Shown: positions 42,755 through 52,707 of the stretch, in pieces | Layout: every line of letters begins with the position of its first letter | How positions within the stretch are numbered: the first letter of the stretch is position 1 | Origin: an uncultured Clostridia bacterium | GTDB lineage: Bacteria; Bacillota; Clostridia; Peptostreptococcales; Anaerovoracaceae | DNA length: 64,000 nt | Assembly: GCA_938046095.1 (NCBI GenBank) | Contig: CALIXS010000026.1 | Location: 100,449 to 164,448 of the forward strand | Reading direction: 5' to 3' | Notes under the pieces: generated by a model | What the model saw: only the letters and a program-made list of their open reading frames with translations | Database searches by the model: none | What the model was told of the DNA's origin: nothing | Translations under genes and position numbers: made by a program

Positions 42755-43420
42755 ATGAAAGTGAAGAAAGATCCGAAGATGCGGCGTGAGGCTTTTATCA
42801 AAGCGGCGACGGAGCTTTTTGTGGAAAAGGGCTATGATGCGGTTTCCATAAGAGCCGTGCTCGATGCCGTAGGGGATAAGACTGCTTCTCCCAGCGTGTT
42901 TTATTACTATTTCCCTTCAAAGGAGGCTCTTTATAGGACTTGCGTCAGGACGGTCGCTAAAAGCTACCTTTCAGGTCTCAGGGAAGGCTTCAGCTCTGAC
43001 TGCAAATCTTTGGAGGAGCGGCTCGTTCTACTCGTATCGAGGATGGAAACGAGCATGAGAGAGGATCGGCAGCTGCTTCTTACGGGGAAGTCCGTGCCGA
43101 ACCGCCTGTTTATTCTTGATATGCGCGAGCAGGTGACGTCTGAAGCGGCGGAGATGTGGTCGGATTATTTTTACAGGACGGGGCTGTATTCCGGTTCCGA
43201 AGCGCAGATATGGGCGCAGTTTCTGTCCGGCGGTATAGGAGAGATTGTTTATCGGTACATGCTCGAAACCGATCGGAGCGAGGAAGAGGCATATACCGTT
43301 ATGGATGCCGTCGTCGGATTTGTTTCGACGGTCATCGGATTTTCCGATGAAGAAAGAAGAAGACTTTTCCGGGCATGGCGTAAGCACAGAGAGGAGGAAA
43401 GAGATGGTTGTACTGACTGA
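42755..43420 (+). CDS. TetR/AcrR-family transcriptional regulator
   Basis: A 221-residue repressor. The N-terminal helix-turn-helix covers about residues 10-57 (RREAFIKAATELFVEKGYDAVSIR, then SPSVFYYYFPSKEALYRTCV), with an extra glycine/lysine insertion (AVGDKTASP) between the helices. The remaining 160 residues form the ligand-binding domain. The ATG at 42755 follows a GGGAGAGGGAG site. Its gene overlaps the SRPBCC gene by 17 bp, and the methyltransferase follows. The palindrome in its own promoter suggests autorepression. Ligand unknown. Confidence 0.88.
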   Translation: MKVKKDPKMRREAFIKAATELFVEKGYDAVSIRAVLDAVGDKTASPSVFYYYFPSKEALYRTCVRTVAKSYLSGLREGFSSDCKSLEERLVLLVSRMETSMREDRQLLLTGKSVPNRLFILDMREQVTSEAAEMWSDYFYRTGLYSGSEAQIWAQFLSGGIGEIVYRYMLETDRSEEEAYTVMDAVVGFVSTVIGFSDEERRRLFRAWRKHREEERDGCTD

Positions 43421-43940
43421 ACGGATCGACATTCCCGCACCGTTTGAGAGACTTTGCCGGTGGGCCGACAATTTTGAAGAGGAATTCGTCAAATGGAGTC
43501 CGTACCATCTGGAGTGCCGGCTTTTTGACGGCGGTGTAAACACAGGAGACAGAGTCAGGTTCTATGAAATCGTGATGGGGCTTGATTATGACGTAACAGG
43601 AAAGATTATACATGCGGAAAGGGATTCCGACCACTTTCTGTTCCGCTTTGAAAGCGACAAGAAGACAGCAGTCATAACCTTTGAGGGGCGCCGTACTGCG
43701 CAAGGGTGCAGTTTTTCGCACACCGAGGCCTTCGGGATGCAGACGCCCGTCATAGGCCCGATTATGAACTTCCTGATCTTTAAGGTTTTTTATAAGAAGA
43801 AAGCCGATTGGAACATTATTCGCGACGACATGATTCTTGATAACCGTCTCCTGTATGATATTTTAACAAAGGGCGTATATCCGAAGAGGATTCCGCCTGA
43901 GGATCTGAGAAATCCGGACAAGAAGGTTGAGGTGATATAA
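43404..43940 (+). CDS. SRPBCC (START/polyketide cyclase-like) family protein
   Basis: A 178-residue protein with a START-like ligand pocket pattern: TERIDIPAPFERLCRWADNF at the start, WSPYHLECRLF near 31, GDRVRFYEIVMGLDYDVTGKI (positions about 47-67) and a long C-terminal helix region. It resembles ligand-binding or cyclase-type proteins that act on hydrophobic small molecules. The start behind GAGGAGG lies inside the TetR gene. Together with the TetR regulator and the methyltransferase it suggests handling or detoxification of a hydrophobic compound. Function not assigned. Confidence 0.75.
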   Translation: MVVLTERIDIPAPFERLCRWADNFEEEFVKWSPYHLECRLFDGGVNTGDRVRFYEIVMGLDYDVTGKIIHAERDSDHFLFRFESDKKTAVITFEGRRTAQGCSFSHTEAFGMQTPVIGPIMNFLIFKVFYKKKADWNIIRDDMILDNRLLYDILTKGVYPKRIPPEDLRNPDKKVEVI

Positions 43941-43941
43941 T

Positions 43942-44772
43942 TTGAATAAATTTGAAGGCGTAGAGGATACTTTGTATATTCCCCTTACCGCAAGGGTTTA
44001 TATGTCGCGGCGTTTCCCCGAATATTTTTATGATTCCAAGGCGTTGGAGCTCGAATCGGCACTGCCGGACGACAGCATAGAAAAGAGTTCATCGGAATAT
44101 TCCATGATTGCGTCCGTGGCGCGGTATTACAATATGGATGAGATGACGAGAACGTTCCTTGAGGCGCATCACGTGTGCAACATAGTCAATCTCGGCTGCG
44201 GGCTGGAAACGGCATATTACCGCATCGGCAGCAAAACGGCGATATTCTACGAGGTGGATCTGCCTCAGGTCATCGAGCACAGGCGGAGGATTCTCGGTAC
44301 CGGTGAGAATGAAAGGCTTATCGGCGGTGATATTTTTGATTATAAATGGGCGGAAAGCATTGAAGACCGCACGTTGCCGACGCTTCTGACCGTTTCCGGC
44401 GTGTTTCAGTATTTTCATGAAGAGGAGGTTCTTTCCTTTATAGAGAAAATCGGAAAGCTTTTTACAGATGCAGAGCTGATCTTTGATGCTACCAACAGTA
44501 CCGGCATCAAATACGCGCAGAGGTACGTCAAAAAGACCGGCAACGCGTCCGCGATGATGTATTTTTATGTGGACGATTGCGAAAAGTTTGCAGAAAAAGC
44601 GGGCGCGGTCCTGATCGCGTGGCGTCCCTTTTACACAGAGGCAAGAAAAATGATAGGAAAGAATACGGGACTTTATACGCGTATTTCCATGAAGGTGTGC
44701 GACGATCTTGGCAGGGCCAAATTGCTTCATCTCAGACTGCCCCGATATCCCGCGGAAAACGCTTCTGCGTGA
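43942..44772 (+). CDS. SAM-dependent methyltransferase, leucine carboxyl methyltransferase-like (PPM1/LCMT family)
   Basis: A 276-residue protein starting at a TTG one base after the previous stop. Family features: LTARVYMSRRFPEYFYD near 16, the SAM motif NIVNLGCGLETAYYR near 80 and FYEVDLPQVIEHRR near 103. LIGGDIFDY and SGVFQYFHEEEV follow near 128 and 152. Bacterial members often methylate carboxylates or O-atoms of metabolites. It ends the TetR-SRPBCC operon. The substrate is unknown. Confidence 0.82.
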   Translation: MNKFEGVEDTLYIPLTARVYMSRRFPEYFYDSKALELESALPDDSIEKSSSEYSMIASVARYYNMDEMTRTFLEAHHVCNIVNLGCGLETAYYRIGSKTAIFYEVDLPQVIEHRRRILGTGENERLIGGDIFDYKWAESIEDRTLPTLLTVSGVFQYFHEEEVLSFIEKIGKLFTDAELIFDATNSTGIKYAQRYVKKTGNASAMMYFYVDDCEKFAEKAGAVLIAWRPFYTEARKMIGKNTGLYTRISMKVCDDLGRAKLLHLRLPRYPAENASA

Positions 44773-44793
44773 CGACAACCACAGTAAGTTTTG

Positions 44794-44824
44794 CTGCCCG
44801 CGTAATACGCGTAAACGCGGGCAG
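44794..44824. terminator. Hairpin after the methyltransferase gene
   Basis: CTGCCCGCGT and ACGCGGGCAG form a perfect 10-bp stem. The plus-strand side lacks a T-run, so termination efficiency is uncertain. Confidence 0.5.
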
Positions 44825-44937
44825 AATCAAGTATGATGTCCTGCGAAACACAAAAAAGGATGGATGTTTTTTACAGCCGAATTCCGTGTATAATATAAGA
44901 GTATTTTGAGGCACTTGTGTAAAGGAGCGGTACAGAA

Positions 44938-45156
44938 ATGAAGGTTACATTGGTAATAAGCGGCATGGCATGCGGTATGTGCGAGGCTCACATATGCGAA
45001 ACTATCAGGAAGGCGGTTCCGGACGCAAAAAAAGTCAAGGCATCTAAGCGTAAGGGTACGGCGACATTCGTGGCCGACAGCAGACCGGACGAAGACGCTT
45101 TGATCAAAGCCATAGCGGAAACCGGATATACATGCACCGGTATTGAGGTCGAGTAA
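44938..45156 (+). CDS. Heavy-metal-associated (HMA) domain protein, copper-chaperone-like
   Basis: A 72-residue single HMA domain with the metal-binding motif GMACGMCEAHIC near residues 9-20 (the CxxC of CopZ) and DEDALIKAIAETGYTC in the last helix. Start at an ATG behind AAAGGAG, with TATAAT about 47 bp upstream. CopZ-like proteins hand Cu(I) to P-type ATPases, but no copper ATPase or regulator is nearby. The second Cys pair (GMC...HIC) is a usual feature of small clostridial homologues. Confidence 0.85.
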   Translation: MKVTLVISGMACGMCEAHICETIRKAVPDAKKVKASKRKGTATFVADSRPDEDALIKAIAETGYTCTGIEVE

Positions 45157-45269
45157 AGCCTTAAGACTCCCTCTGTATGATATTTGACGGTAAAAGCGGG
45201 GTGGTAAAATAAAAAGCGGTCCCTGTTATAAGTTTTAACAAGACCTTTCTTAAAATCAGGATCTGCGTG

Positions 45270-45620
45270 TTAATCAGTGCAGGGATTGTAACGATCTTTT
45301 TCAACTACGGTATATAAATCTTTGCCGATCTTTTGCGTGTTGAAAGAATGGGTAAGGCATATTCTCGCCGCTTCATTGTAGCCCAGGGACATCATATAGG
45401 AATATCCGTCGGAAACATGGCCCAGGTGTCTCTTTCCGAACCTTCTTCCGATATCATGCAACAATCCGAGCACATACGCTTTTTCCGGGTCCATGCCGGA
45501 ATAAGATGCGATTTTTTCGGCACAGTGAGAAACCGTTCTGCTATGGTTGATCCATGGTCCGGGGTTGAGTTTTTCGGCTTCTTTCAGCAATCGCAAAGCT
45601 TCCTTTCTGTCGGGATACAT
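45270..45620 (-). pseudogene. HD-domain phosphohydrolase-like protein, probably C-terminally truncated
   Basis: A 116-residue frame with the HD metal-site pattern: INHSRTVSHCAEKIA near residue 24 and GLLHDIGRRFG near 52, then HVSDGYSYMM and ARICLTHSFNTQ near 95. Homologues I know run to about 190-200 residues, continuing after LTHSFN with a further helical part. Here the sequence changes to QKIGKDLYTVVEKDRYNPC and stops. The neighbouring gene at 45702-45924 is decayed as well. The metal residues seen could still work, so a short functional protein cannot be excluded. Confidence 0.6.
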
Positions 45621-45701
45621 TTATTCCGTTCAGCTCCTTTATAAACATACATCTATAAAGCTACATCTGTCTTTTAATCGGATTGCGGTTTTTTCCGTGA
45701 T

Positions 45702-45924
45702 TATTCGTTCTGAACACCTTTGTTTTCAAGCGGTGTGGCCGCCAATCTGAAAATTACACAACCGTCAGGACATACAAGGGTTTTGCTGTATTTACTGTCG
45801 TGCCAAGGTTTACAAGATCGCCGATCTGTTCTCCGTTGCGGCAGTATCCATCTGTATGATCTCCGCGAGTGTATCCGGTAACCTCGATGGAAAACTCATA
45901 ATCTTCTTCCAGCCACTTGTTCAT
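45702..45924 (-). pseudogene. TIGR04076-family gene with internal deletion and frameshift
   Basis: A minus-strand frame starts with MNKWLEEDYEFSIEVTGYTR behind a GGGAGGG site, continues RGDHTDGYCRNGEQIGD and then leaves the family pattern and stops. The expected C-terminal part is found in another frame just after: KYSKTLVCPDGCVIFRL ending in NE. Family members are about 100-120 residues. Here the middle 35-40 codons are missing and the frame is shifted, so the gene is broken. Confidence 0.7.
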
Positions 45925-46101
45925 AATCGCCCTCCCTTTAAATCTCCGGGCTGTTCGTCAGTATATACGGAAAATATTAGCATATTTAGTGCGGACAATC
46001 AATCTGCGCAATCTGCGTGCTTTTGTTTCGCCCGGCAGGATCGTTAAGGGAGGAACGGTTTTTGTACACGGCGCGATGCTTTGCAAACCGGAGTCGTCTA
46101 T

Positions 46102-46132
46102 TTGACATTCGCAAAAAAAAGAAAATATGTTC
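46102..46132 (+). promoter_or_regulatory. uvrBA promoter with LexA-like SOS box
   Basis: TTGACA (46102-46107), 18-bp spacer and TATGTT. The -10 overlaps GAAAATATGTTC, one base from the Gram-positive LexA/DinR box GAACATATGTTC. SOS control of uvrB and uvrA is well known in related bacteria. Confidence 0.65.
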
Positions 46133-46176
46133 TTTTTCTCATAGAACTTTTGCGGGCAATGTGGTAGAATAGGATC

Positions 46177-48150
46177 ATGGATTTCAAACTTCATTCCAAA
46201 TACAAACCTACAGGGGATCAGCCGGAGGCGATAGACAGAATAGTCGAGGCGTTTCGTGACGGGGAGGCTGCGGCGACGCTGCTCGGCGTTACGGGTTCGG
46301 GCAAAACGTTCACCATGGCCAACGTCATAGAGCGCCTTAACCGGCCGACGCTCGTGATAAGCCATAATAAGACTCTGGCCGCGCAGCTCTTCGGCGAATT
46401 CAGGGAGTTCTTCCCCGAGAACTCCGTAGAATACTTCGTCAGCTATTACGATTATTATCAGCCGGAGGCTTATGTCGCGTCTACGGATACATATATAGAG
46501 AAGGATTCCGCCATAAATGACGAGATAGACAAACTGCGTCACAGTGCGACTGCGGCACTTGCTGAACGGCGTGACGTCATTATAGTTGCTTCCGTATCGT
46601 GTATTTACGGTATCGGATCGCCCGACGAATATGAGGGGCAGATGATTTCGCTCAGGCCGGGCATGGAGCTTCCGCGCCGTGAGATATTGAGGCAGCTCGT
46701 CGATATACAGTACACCAGAAATGATATTGATTTTGACCGCGGTTCGTTCAGGGCGCGAGGCGATATCATAGATATATATCCTGCGGGAGCGGATCATGCC
46801 ATAAGGGTTGAGCTTTTCGGCGACGAAATAGAATCGCTAAAGGAGATGAACCCCGTAACAGGTGAAATCACGGGACTGCGCAGCCACGTTTCCGTTTTTC
46901 CGGCGTCGCATTACGTTACGAGCAGGGAGAATATGGAGCGTGCTCTCGTCACAATAGACGAAGAGCTGGAGGAGAGGATCAGCTGGCTCAGAGATCGGGG
47001 CAAGCTGCTCGAGGCGCAGCGGATAGAGCAGCGGACACGATACGATATGGAGATGCTGCGCGAAATCGGCATGTGTAAGGGTATCGAGAACTATTCCCGC
47101 CATATCAACGGACTGGAGCCGGGAGCAACACCGTATACTCTGCTCGACTTCTTCCCGGACGATTATCTGACGATAATAGACGAGTCTCACGTTATGCTGC
47201 CGCAGCTTCGCGCTATGCATGCGGGAGACAGGTCACGCAAGACCTCTTTGATAGAATACGGATTCAGACTTCCGTCGGCGCTCGACAACAGGCCGCTGAT
47301 GTTTTCCGAATGGGAGCACAAACACGGTCAGATATTGTACTGCTCGGCAACGCCTGCGGCATATGAACGCGAGCAGTCCGGCGGGGTCACCGCAGAGCAG
47401 GTCATAAGACCTACGGGGCTTCTCGATCCGCCGATAGACGTAAGACCGACCGAAAATCAGATCGATGACCTCATAGGGGAGATTAACGGTGTTGTCAAAG
47501 ACGGCGGCCGTGCTTTCGTTACAACCCTTACCAAGAAGATGGCCGAGAGCCTGACCGATTATCTGACAAAGGCCGGGATACGGGCGAGATACCTGCATTC
47601 CGACATAGATACTCTCGAAAGGCTCGAGATAATCAGAGATCTGCGGCTGGGTGAATTTGATGTGCTCGTGGGTATAAATCTTTTGCGCGAGGGGCTTGAC
47701 ATCCCGGAGGTGACGCTCGTTGCGATACTCGACGCCGACAAGGAAGGCTTCCTGAGAACCGAGACGTCTCTGATTCAGACTATAGGGCGTGCGGCACGCA
47801 ATGTGAGCGGGCATGTCGTAATGTATGGGGACCATATAAGCCCTGCGATGCGTGCGGCGATAGGCGAAACGAAGCGTCGCCGGGGCATTCAGCAGAGGTA
47901 TAATGATGATAATAATATTACGCCTAAGAGCATAAGCAAGTCGGTGCGCGAGGTAATAGAGGCAACTCAAGCTGTAGAAAAGGACGCAAGGTATAAGGGA
48001 AAGAAGCCTGCGGAGCTGACTGCCGGAGAGTTGCGCCATTACGTCAAACAGCTCGAGGCCGAGATGAATCAGGCCGCTGCGGATTTGCAGTTCGAACGCG
48101 CCGCGGAGCTTCGGGATATGATATTCGAATATAAAACAAGACTGAGATAA
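46177..48150 (+). CDS. uvrB: Excinuclease ABC subunit B
   Basis: Damage-verifying helicase of nucleotide excision repair, 657 residues. It begins [17 protein letters not shown], with Walker [14 protein letters not shown] near 39, the beta-hairpin region [11 protein letters not shown] near 92 and [13 protein letters not shown] near 336. Helicase motifs follow: [20 protein letters not shown] near 447, [14 protein letters not shown] near 503 and QTIGRAARN near 532. The C-terminal UVR domain that contacts UvrC is near 615-650. It lies under an SOS-type promoter and is followed by uvrA after 25 bp. Confidence 0.97.
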   Translation: MDFKLHSKYKPTGDQPEAIDRIVEAFRDGEAAATLLGVTGSGKTFTMANVIERLNRPTLVISHNKTLAAQLFGEFREFFPENSVEYFVSYYDYYQPEAYVASTDTYIEKDSAINDEIDKLRHSATAALAERRDVIIVASVSCIYGIGSPDEYEGQMISLRPGMELPRREILRQLVDIQYTRNDIDFDRGSFRARGDIIDIYPAGADHAIRVELFGDEIESLKEMNPVTGEITGLRSHVSVFPASHYVTSRENMERALVTIDEELEERISWLRDRGKLLEAQRIEQRTRYDMEMLREIGMCKGIENYSRHINGLEPGATPYTLLDFFPDDYLTIIDESHVMLPQLRAMHAGDRSRKTSLIEYGFRLPSALDNRPLMFSEWEHKHGQILYCSATPAAYEREQSGGVTAEQVIRPTGLLDPPIDVRPTENQIDDLIGEINGVVKDGGRAFVTTLTKKMAESLTDYLTKAGIRARYLHSDIDTLERLEIIRDLRLGEFDVLVGINLLREGLDIPEVTLVAILDADKEGFLRTETSLIQTIGRAARNVSGHVVMYGDHISPAMRAAIGETKRRRGIQQRYNDDNNITPKSISKSVREVIEATQAVEKDARYKGKKPAELTAGELRHYVKQLEAEMNQAAADLQFERAAELRDMIFEYKTRLR

Positions 48151-48175
48151 GATACAGGAGTACAATCGATACAGG

Positions 48176-51016
48176 ATGCAAAACGAGATCTACATCAAGG
48201 GAGCAAGCGAAAACAATCTCAAGCACATAGATGTGCGCATACCGCGCGACAAGCTCGTCGTGTTGACCGGGCTTTCCGGTTCCGGCAAATCGTCGCTTGC
48301 TTTTGATACCATATATGCGGAGGGACAGAGGCGCTATGTCGAAAGCCTCTCATCTTATGCCAGGCAGTTCCTCGGACAGATGGAAAAACCGGATGTCGAG
48401 ATGATAGAGGGTCTTTCACCGGCAATCTCCATAGATCAGAAGACCACGAGTAAGAACCCGCGTTCCACCGTCGGAACGGTAACGGAAATACACGATTATC
48501 TGAGGCTCATGTACGCAAGGATCGGAGTCCCGCACTGTCCGGTCTGCGGCCGCGAAATATCGAGTCAAAGTGTCGATCAGATAGTAGATTCGATAATGGA
48601 TTGGCCCGAGGGGACACGTCTTATAATCATGGCTCCCGTCGTCAGACAGCGCAAGGGAGAGCACATTAAAATCCTCGACAGGATAAAGAGAGACGGCTAC
48701 ACGCGCGTTCGTGCGGACGGCGAGATCCGCGAGCTGAGCGAGGGCGAGATCAAATTAGAAAAGAATAACAAGCACACAATAGAGATAGTAATGGACCGCA
48801 TCGTTATCAAGGACGGCCAGCAGGGACGCATATCGGAGGCGGTGGAGCTCGCCATCAAAGAGGGCGACGGTCTTGTCGTCGCTTCTTTCGATGACAAGAT
48901 ATACAAAAAGGAACAGATCTTTTCAACTAAGCTGGCATGTCCTGAGCACGGCGCGGGTATCGAGGAGCTCGAACCGCGCTCGTTCTCGTTCAACAGCCCG
49001 TTCGGCGCATGCCCTGCCTGCAACGGACTCGGGTTTACGGAAACCGTGGAGCCTGACTCTATCATCAAAACGGATAAATCAATACTCGAGGGCGCACTGA
49101 GTTCGATTTTCGCCACGATGCAGTTTACGAGCTATTACTGGCAGGTCATAGATATACTCGCAAAGGAGCATAATGTCGATCTCGGCGTGCCGTTCAAAGA
49201 GCTTCCCGGCGGATTCACAAAAGAACTGCTGTACGGGACAGGTATGCGCCATCTGAAATACGATGTCACCAACTCCCGGGGTAAGGTGCAGCACCGCGAT
49301 CATCCGTTCGAGGGCATGCTCACCAACATGGAACGTCGTTATCGTGAGTCGGGATCCGATTTGATGAAGGAGTGGATGAGCAAATTCATGACGGTCAAGC
49401 CCTGCGAGACATGTCACGGCAGGCGTCTCAAGCCGGAGGTTCTGGCGGTTACCGTCGGCGGCATCAATATAGCGGAGCTGTCTGATATGTCCGTACGCGA
49501 TGCGCTTGCTTTTGTAAACGATCTGAAACTGTCAGAAAAGGATGAGATGATCGCCCACCAGATAGTAAAGGAAATACACTCCCGTCTCGCATTTCTCGAA
49601 AACGTCGGACTCGACTATCTGACCATGTCGCGTTCGTCCGGAACGCTCTCCGGCGGGGAATCACAGCGTATCAGGCTGGCGACACAGATAGGAAGTTCTC
49701 TCGTAGGAGTGCTGTACATACTTGATGAGCCCTCAATCGGACTTCATCAGCGCGACAACAGCAAGCTGCTCAATACGCTGCGTCGGCTTACCGATATAGG
49801 AAACACGCTTATTGTAGTTGAGCATGACGAGGAAACGATGTATGCGGCGGACCACATCGTAGATATAGGTCCCGGAGCCGGCATTTACGGCGGTGAGCTC
49901 GTCGCTCAGGGAACGGCAGAGGACATAAAAAAATGCGGACAATCCGTCACAGGACAGTACCTTTCGGGTGTGCGCAGGATTGAAGTTCCGGCCGAACGCC
50001 GACGGGGAAACGACAGGAAGATAACTATACACGGAGCGCGTGAGCACAATCTGAAGAATATAGATGTCGATATTCCTCTCGGGGAGTTCGTCTGCGTGAC
50101 GGGTGTTTCCGGCTCAGGCAAGAGCAGCCTGATCAACGAAATCCTCAATAAGGGTGCTTCCGCCGCGATAAGCCGAACGCATATATCTGCCGGCGAGCAC
50201 GATTCTATCGACGGCCTTGAGAACATCGATAAAGTCATAGATATCGACCAAAGTCCCATCGGACGTACACCACGCTCCAATCCTGCGACTTACACGGGCA
50301 TGTTCACGCGGATTCGCGATTTGTTTGCCGAACTCCCGGAATCGAAGATACGCGGCTTCGGCAAGGGTCGCTTCAGCTTCAATGTTAAGGGCGGACGATG
50401 CGAAGCGTGCAGCGGTGACGGCATAATTAAAATAGAGATGCACTTCCTGCCGGATGTCTATGTACCGTGCGAGGTCTGCCATGGCCGCCGCTACAATCGC
50501 GAAACGCTGGAGGTCAAATATAAGGGAAAGAACATATACGACATTCTTGCTATGAGCGTAGCCGAGGGTCTTGAATTTTTCAAGAGCCTGCCCGGGATAA
50601 GGCGCCATCTCGAAACTCTGAACGACGTCGGTCTCGGTTACCTTAAGATAGGACAGCCGTCAACCCAGCTTTCAGGGGGTGAAGCTCAGCGCGTAAAGCT
50701 GGCTGCAGAGCTGTCGCGGCGCGACACGGGACGAACCTTATATATATTGGATGAGCCGACGACAGGTCTGCATTTTGCCGATGTGGACAAGCTTATTGCC
50801 GTACTTCAGCGCCTTGTCGATGCCGGAAATACCGTAGTAGTCATAGAGCACAACCTCGACGTCATAAAATGCGCGGACTACATAATCGATCTCGGACCTG
50901 AAGGTGGAGACAAAGGCGGCACAATAGTAGCCACAGGCACGCCCGAGCAGATAGCCGGCGTCCGAAAAAGCTACACCGGGCAGTACCTCAAGAAGATGCT
51001 GAAAAGCCGCGGGTGA
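48176..51016 (+). CDS. uvrA: Excinuclease ABC subunit A
   Basis: Damage-recognition ATPase of nucleotide excision repair, 946 residues. It has two ABC modules (Walker [15 protein letters not shown] near 31 and [10 protein letters not shown] near 642; signatures [12 protein letters not shown] and [12 protein letters not shown]). Zinc sites are at CPVCGREI (near 120), CPACNGLG (near 280) and CEACSGDG...CEVCHGRR (near 742-770). The arrangement and length are typical. The ribosome site is weak (ATACAGG just before the ATG; AGGAG lies further up), so coupling to uvrB is likely. Confidence 0.97.
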   Translation: MQNEIYIKGASENNLKHIDVRIPRDKLVVLTGLSGSGKSSLAFDTIYAEGQRRYVESLSSYARQFLGQMEKPDVEMIEGLSPAISIDQKTTSKNPRSTVGTVTEIHDYLRLMYARIGVPHCPVCGREISSQSVDQIVDSIMDWPEGTRLIIMAPVVRQRKGEHIKILDRIKRDGYTRVRADGEIRELSEGEIKLEKNNKHTIEIVMDRIVIKDGQQGRISEAVELAIKEGDGLVVASFDDKIYKKEQIFSTKLACPEHGAGIEELEPRSFSFNSPFGACPACNGLGFTETVEPDSIIKTDKSILEGALSSIFATMQFTSYYWQVIDILAKEHNVDLGVPFKELPGGFTKELLYGTGMRHLKYDVTNSRGKVQHRDHPFEGMLTNMERRYRESGSDLMKEWMSKFMTVKPCETCHGRRLKPEVLAVTVGGINIAELSDMSVRDALAFVNDLKLSEKDEMIAHQIVKEIHSRLAFLENVGLDYLTMSRSSGTLSGGESQRIRLATQIGSSLVGVLYILDEPSIGLHQRDNSKLLNTLRRLTDIGNTLIVVEHDEETMYAADHIVDIGPGAGIYGGELVAQGTAEDIKKCGQSVTGQYLSGVRRIEVPAERRRGNDRKITIHGAREHNLKNIDVDIPLGEFVCVTGVSGSGKSSLINEILNKGASAAISRTHISAGEHDSIDGLENIDKVIDIDQSPIGRTPRSNPATYTGMFTRIRDLFAELPESKIRGFGKGRFSFNVKGGRCEACSGDGIIKIEMHFLPDVYVPCEVCHGRRYNRETLEVKYKGKNIYDILAMSVAEGLEFFKSLPGIRRHLETLNDVGLGYLKIGQPSTQLSGGEAQRVKLAAELSRRDTGRTLYILDEPTTGLHFADVDKLIAVLQRLVDAGNTVVVIEHNLDVIKCADYIIDLGPEGGDKGGTIVATGTPEQIAGVRKSYTGQYLKKMLKSRG

Positions 51017-51055
51017 ATTTGAGCAGAGGTAAGAATGTCAAAGAAAAAACTATTA

Positions 51056-51083
51056 TTGATTTAGCGGTGACAGATGTTAAAAT
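51056..51083 (+). promoter_or_regulatory. Promoter of nicotinate phosphoribosyltransferase
   Basis: TTGATT, 16-bp spacer and TAAAAT just after uvrA. It lies downstream of an in-frame start at 51013, which supports the start at 51124. Confidence 0.5.
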
Positions 51084-51123
51084 TAAGAAGCAAACCGATT
51101 TCAGGGTTCATAGGGAGAGCTGT

Positions 51124-52569
51124 ATGTTCAGAGAAGATAATATGACGATGCTTACCGACTTTTATGAGATCACCATGGCCAACGGATATCTTGAGTCCGG
51201 CATCGTCGACGATATCGCTTATTTCGATTTATTTTTCAGAAGGGTGCCGGACGGCGGAGCTTATGCCATAATGGCCGGTATCCAGCAGGTTTGTGATTAT
51301 CTCGATAACCTCAGTTTTACGAAACGCGATATAGAGTATCTGAGAGGCAAAAAATGCTTCAGTGAGAGATTTCTGAGCTATCTCGGTAATTTCAAATTCG
51401 AGTGCGATGTATGGGCGGTGCCCGAGGGTACGCCGATATTCCCGCACGAGCCGATCATTACGGTCAGAGGTCCGGTCATGCAGGCGCAGTTTATCGAGAC
51501 GATGCTGCTTCTGATAGTAAATCATCAGAGCCTTATCGCAACCAAGGCAAACCGTATATGCAGAGCGGCACAGGGCAGGCCGGTGATGGAGTTCGGTACG
51601 AGAAGAGCACATGGGCTCGGTGCGGCGATACACGGCGCACGGGCAGCGTATATAGGAGGCTGTTGCGGGACGGCATGCACGATAGCGGATGTTCAGTATG
51701 GTATTCCGGCTCTCGGCACGATGGCGCACAGCTGGGTACAGATGTTCCCAGACGAGTACGAGGCTTTCAAGGCGTACGCCAAGGTATATCCCGACAACTG
51801 CGTGCTGCTTGTAGATACGTTCAACGTTCTCAAGTCCGGCGTACCCGCGGCAATCAAAGTATTCAAAGAGCTTCAGCCTGCAAAGATGGGTATACGCATC
51901 GATTCGGGGGATATAACGTATCTCACCAAAAACGCGCGAAGAATGCTCGACGAGGCGGGTCTTACCGAATGCAAAATAACGATATCAAATTCGCTCGACG
52001 AATACATAATCAGAGATGTCATAAGAGAAGGAGCTCGGATTGATTCATTCGGCGTGGGAGAGAGGCTTATAACTGCCAAGTCGGAGCCTGTGTTCGGGGG
52101 AGTTTATAAGCTTTCGGCTCTCGAGTCCAACGGCAGGATCATACCTAAGATCAAAATCAGCGAAAACGTCGAGAAGATTACAAATCCGGGATTCAAGACT
52201 CTGTACAGACTTTTTGACAAAAAAACGGGAAAGGCACTGGCTGACGTTATGACGGTAGACGGCGAAGTTATCAGCGACGATCAGGAATATTATGAGATAT
52301 TCGACCAGAATGCCGTATGGAAGCGCAAGAAGCTGCGCAACTATCACGCGGTTAACCTGCGCAGGCAGATATTCGATCACGGAAAGCTCGTTTACGAGAA
52401 CCCGAGCATAGACGAAATAAAGAAATATTGCGCCGAGCAGGTTTCGACACTCTGGGACGAAATGCTCCGCTTCGAAAATCCTCAGACTTATTACGTAGAC
52501 CTTTCGCAGAAGCTGTACGATATGAAGCAGCAGATGCTTTCCGAGCATCATGCGAGAACAGAGGATTGA
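51124..52569 (+). CDS. pncB: Nicotinate phosphoribosyltransferase
   Basis: Salvages nicotinate to nicotinate mononucleotide for NAD synthesis. The 481-residue protein begins with MTMLTDFYEITMANGYLESG, then FFRRVPDGGAYAIMAGIQQ near 40 and PHEPIITVRGPVMQAQ near 110. EFGTRRAHG near 155 carries the catalytic site and HSWVQMFPDEYEAF is near 205. RIDSGDITYL and DSFGVGERLI in the second half match the phosphate-binding region. The ATG at 51124 has GGGAG at good spacing. Frame residues before it (from 51013) lack family similarity. Confidence 0.92.
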   Translation: MFREDNMTMLTDFYEITMANGYLESGIVDDIAYFDLFFRRVPDGGAYAIMAGIQQVCDYLDNLSFTKRDIEYLRGKKCFSERFLSYLGNFKFECDVWAVPEGTPIFPHEPIITVRGPVMQAQFIETMLLLIVNHQSLIATKANRICRAAQGRPVMEFGTRRAHGLGAAIHGARAAYIGGCCGTACTIADVQYGIPALGTMAHSWVQMFPDEYEAFKAYAKVYPDNCVLLVDTFNVLKSGVPAAIKVFKELQPAKMGIRIDSGDITYLTKNARRMLDEAGLTECKITISNSLDEYIIRDVIREGARIDSFGVGERLITAKSEPVFGGVYKLSALESNGRIIPKIKISENVEKITNPGFKTLYRLFDKKTGKALADVMTVDGEVISDDQEYYEIFDQNAVWKRKKLRNYHAVNLRRQIFDHGKLVYENPSIDEIKKYCAEQVSTLWDEMLRFENPQTYYVDLSQKLYDMKQQMLSEHHARTED

Positions 52570-52601
52570 CGAAGTAACAGCATAATATATCAGCCTGTAA
52601 T

Positions 52602-52645
52602 CGAGCCCCCCTTTATCAGATAAAACTCTGATGAAGGGGGGCTCG
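52602..52645. terminator. Very strong terminator hairpin between convergent genes
   Basis: A 19-bp stem with one wobble, its outer arms CGAGCCCCCCTT / AAGGGGGGCTCG and its apex ATCAGA / TCTGAT, loop TAAAAC. It lies between pncB (plus) and the E2-like gene (minus). Confidence 0.75.
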
Positions 52646-52707
52646 TTTCAGATCGGCGGTTTTTTCCATTTTGAAATCTTCGAATTTAACGCGGTTTTTT
52701 TGCGGCT

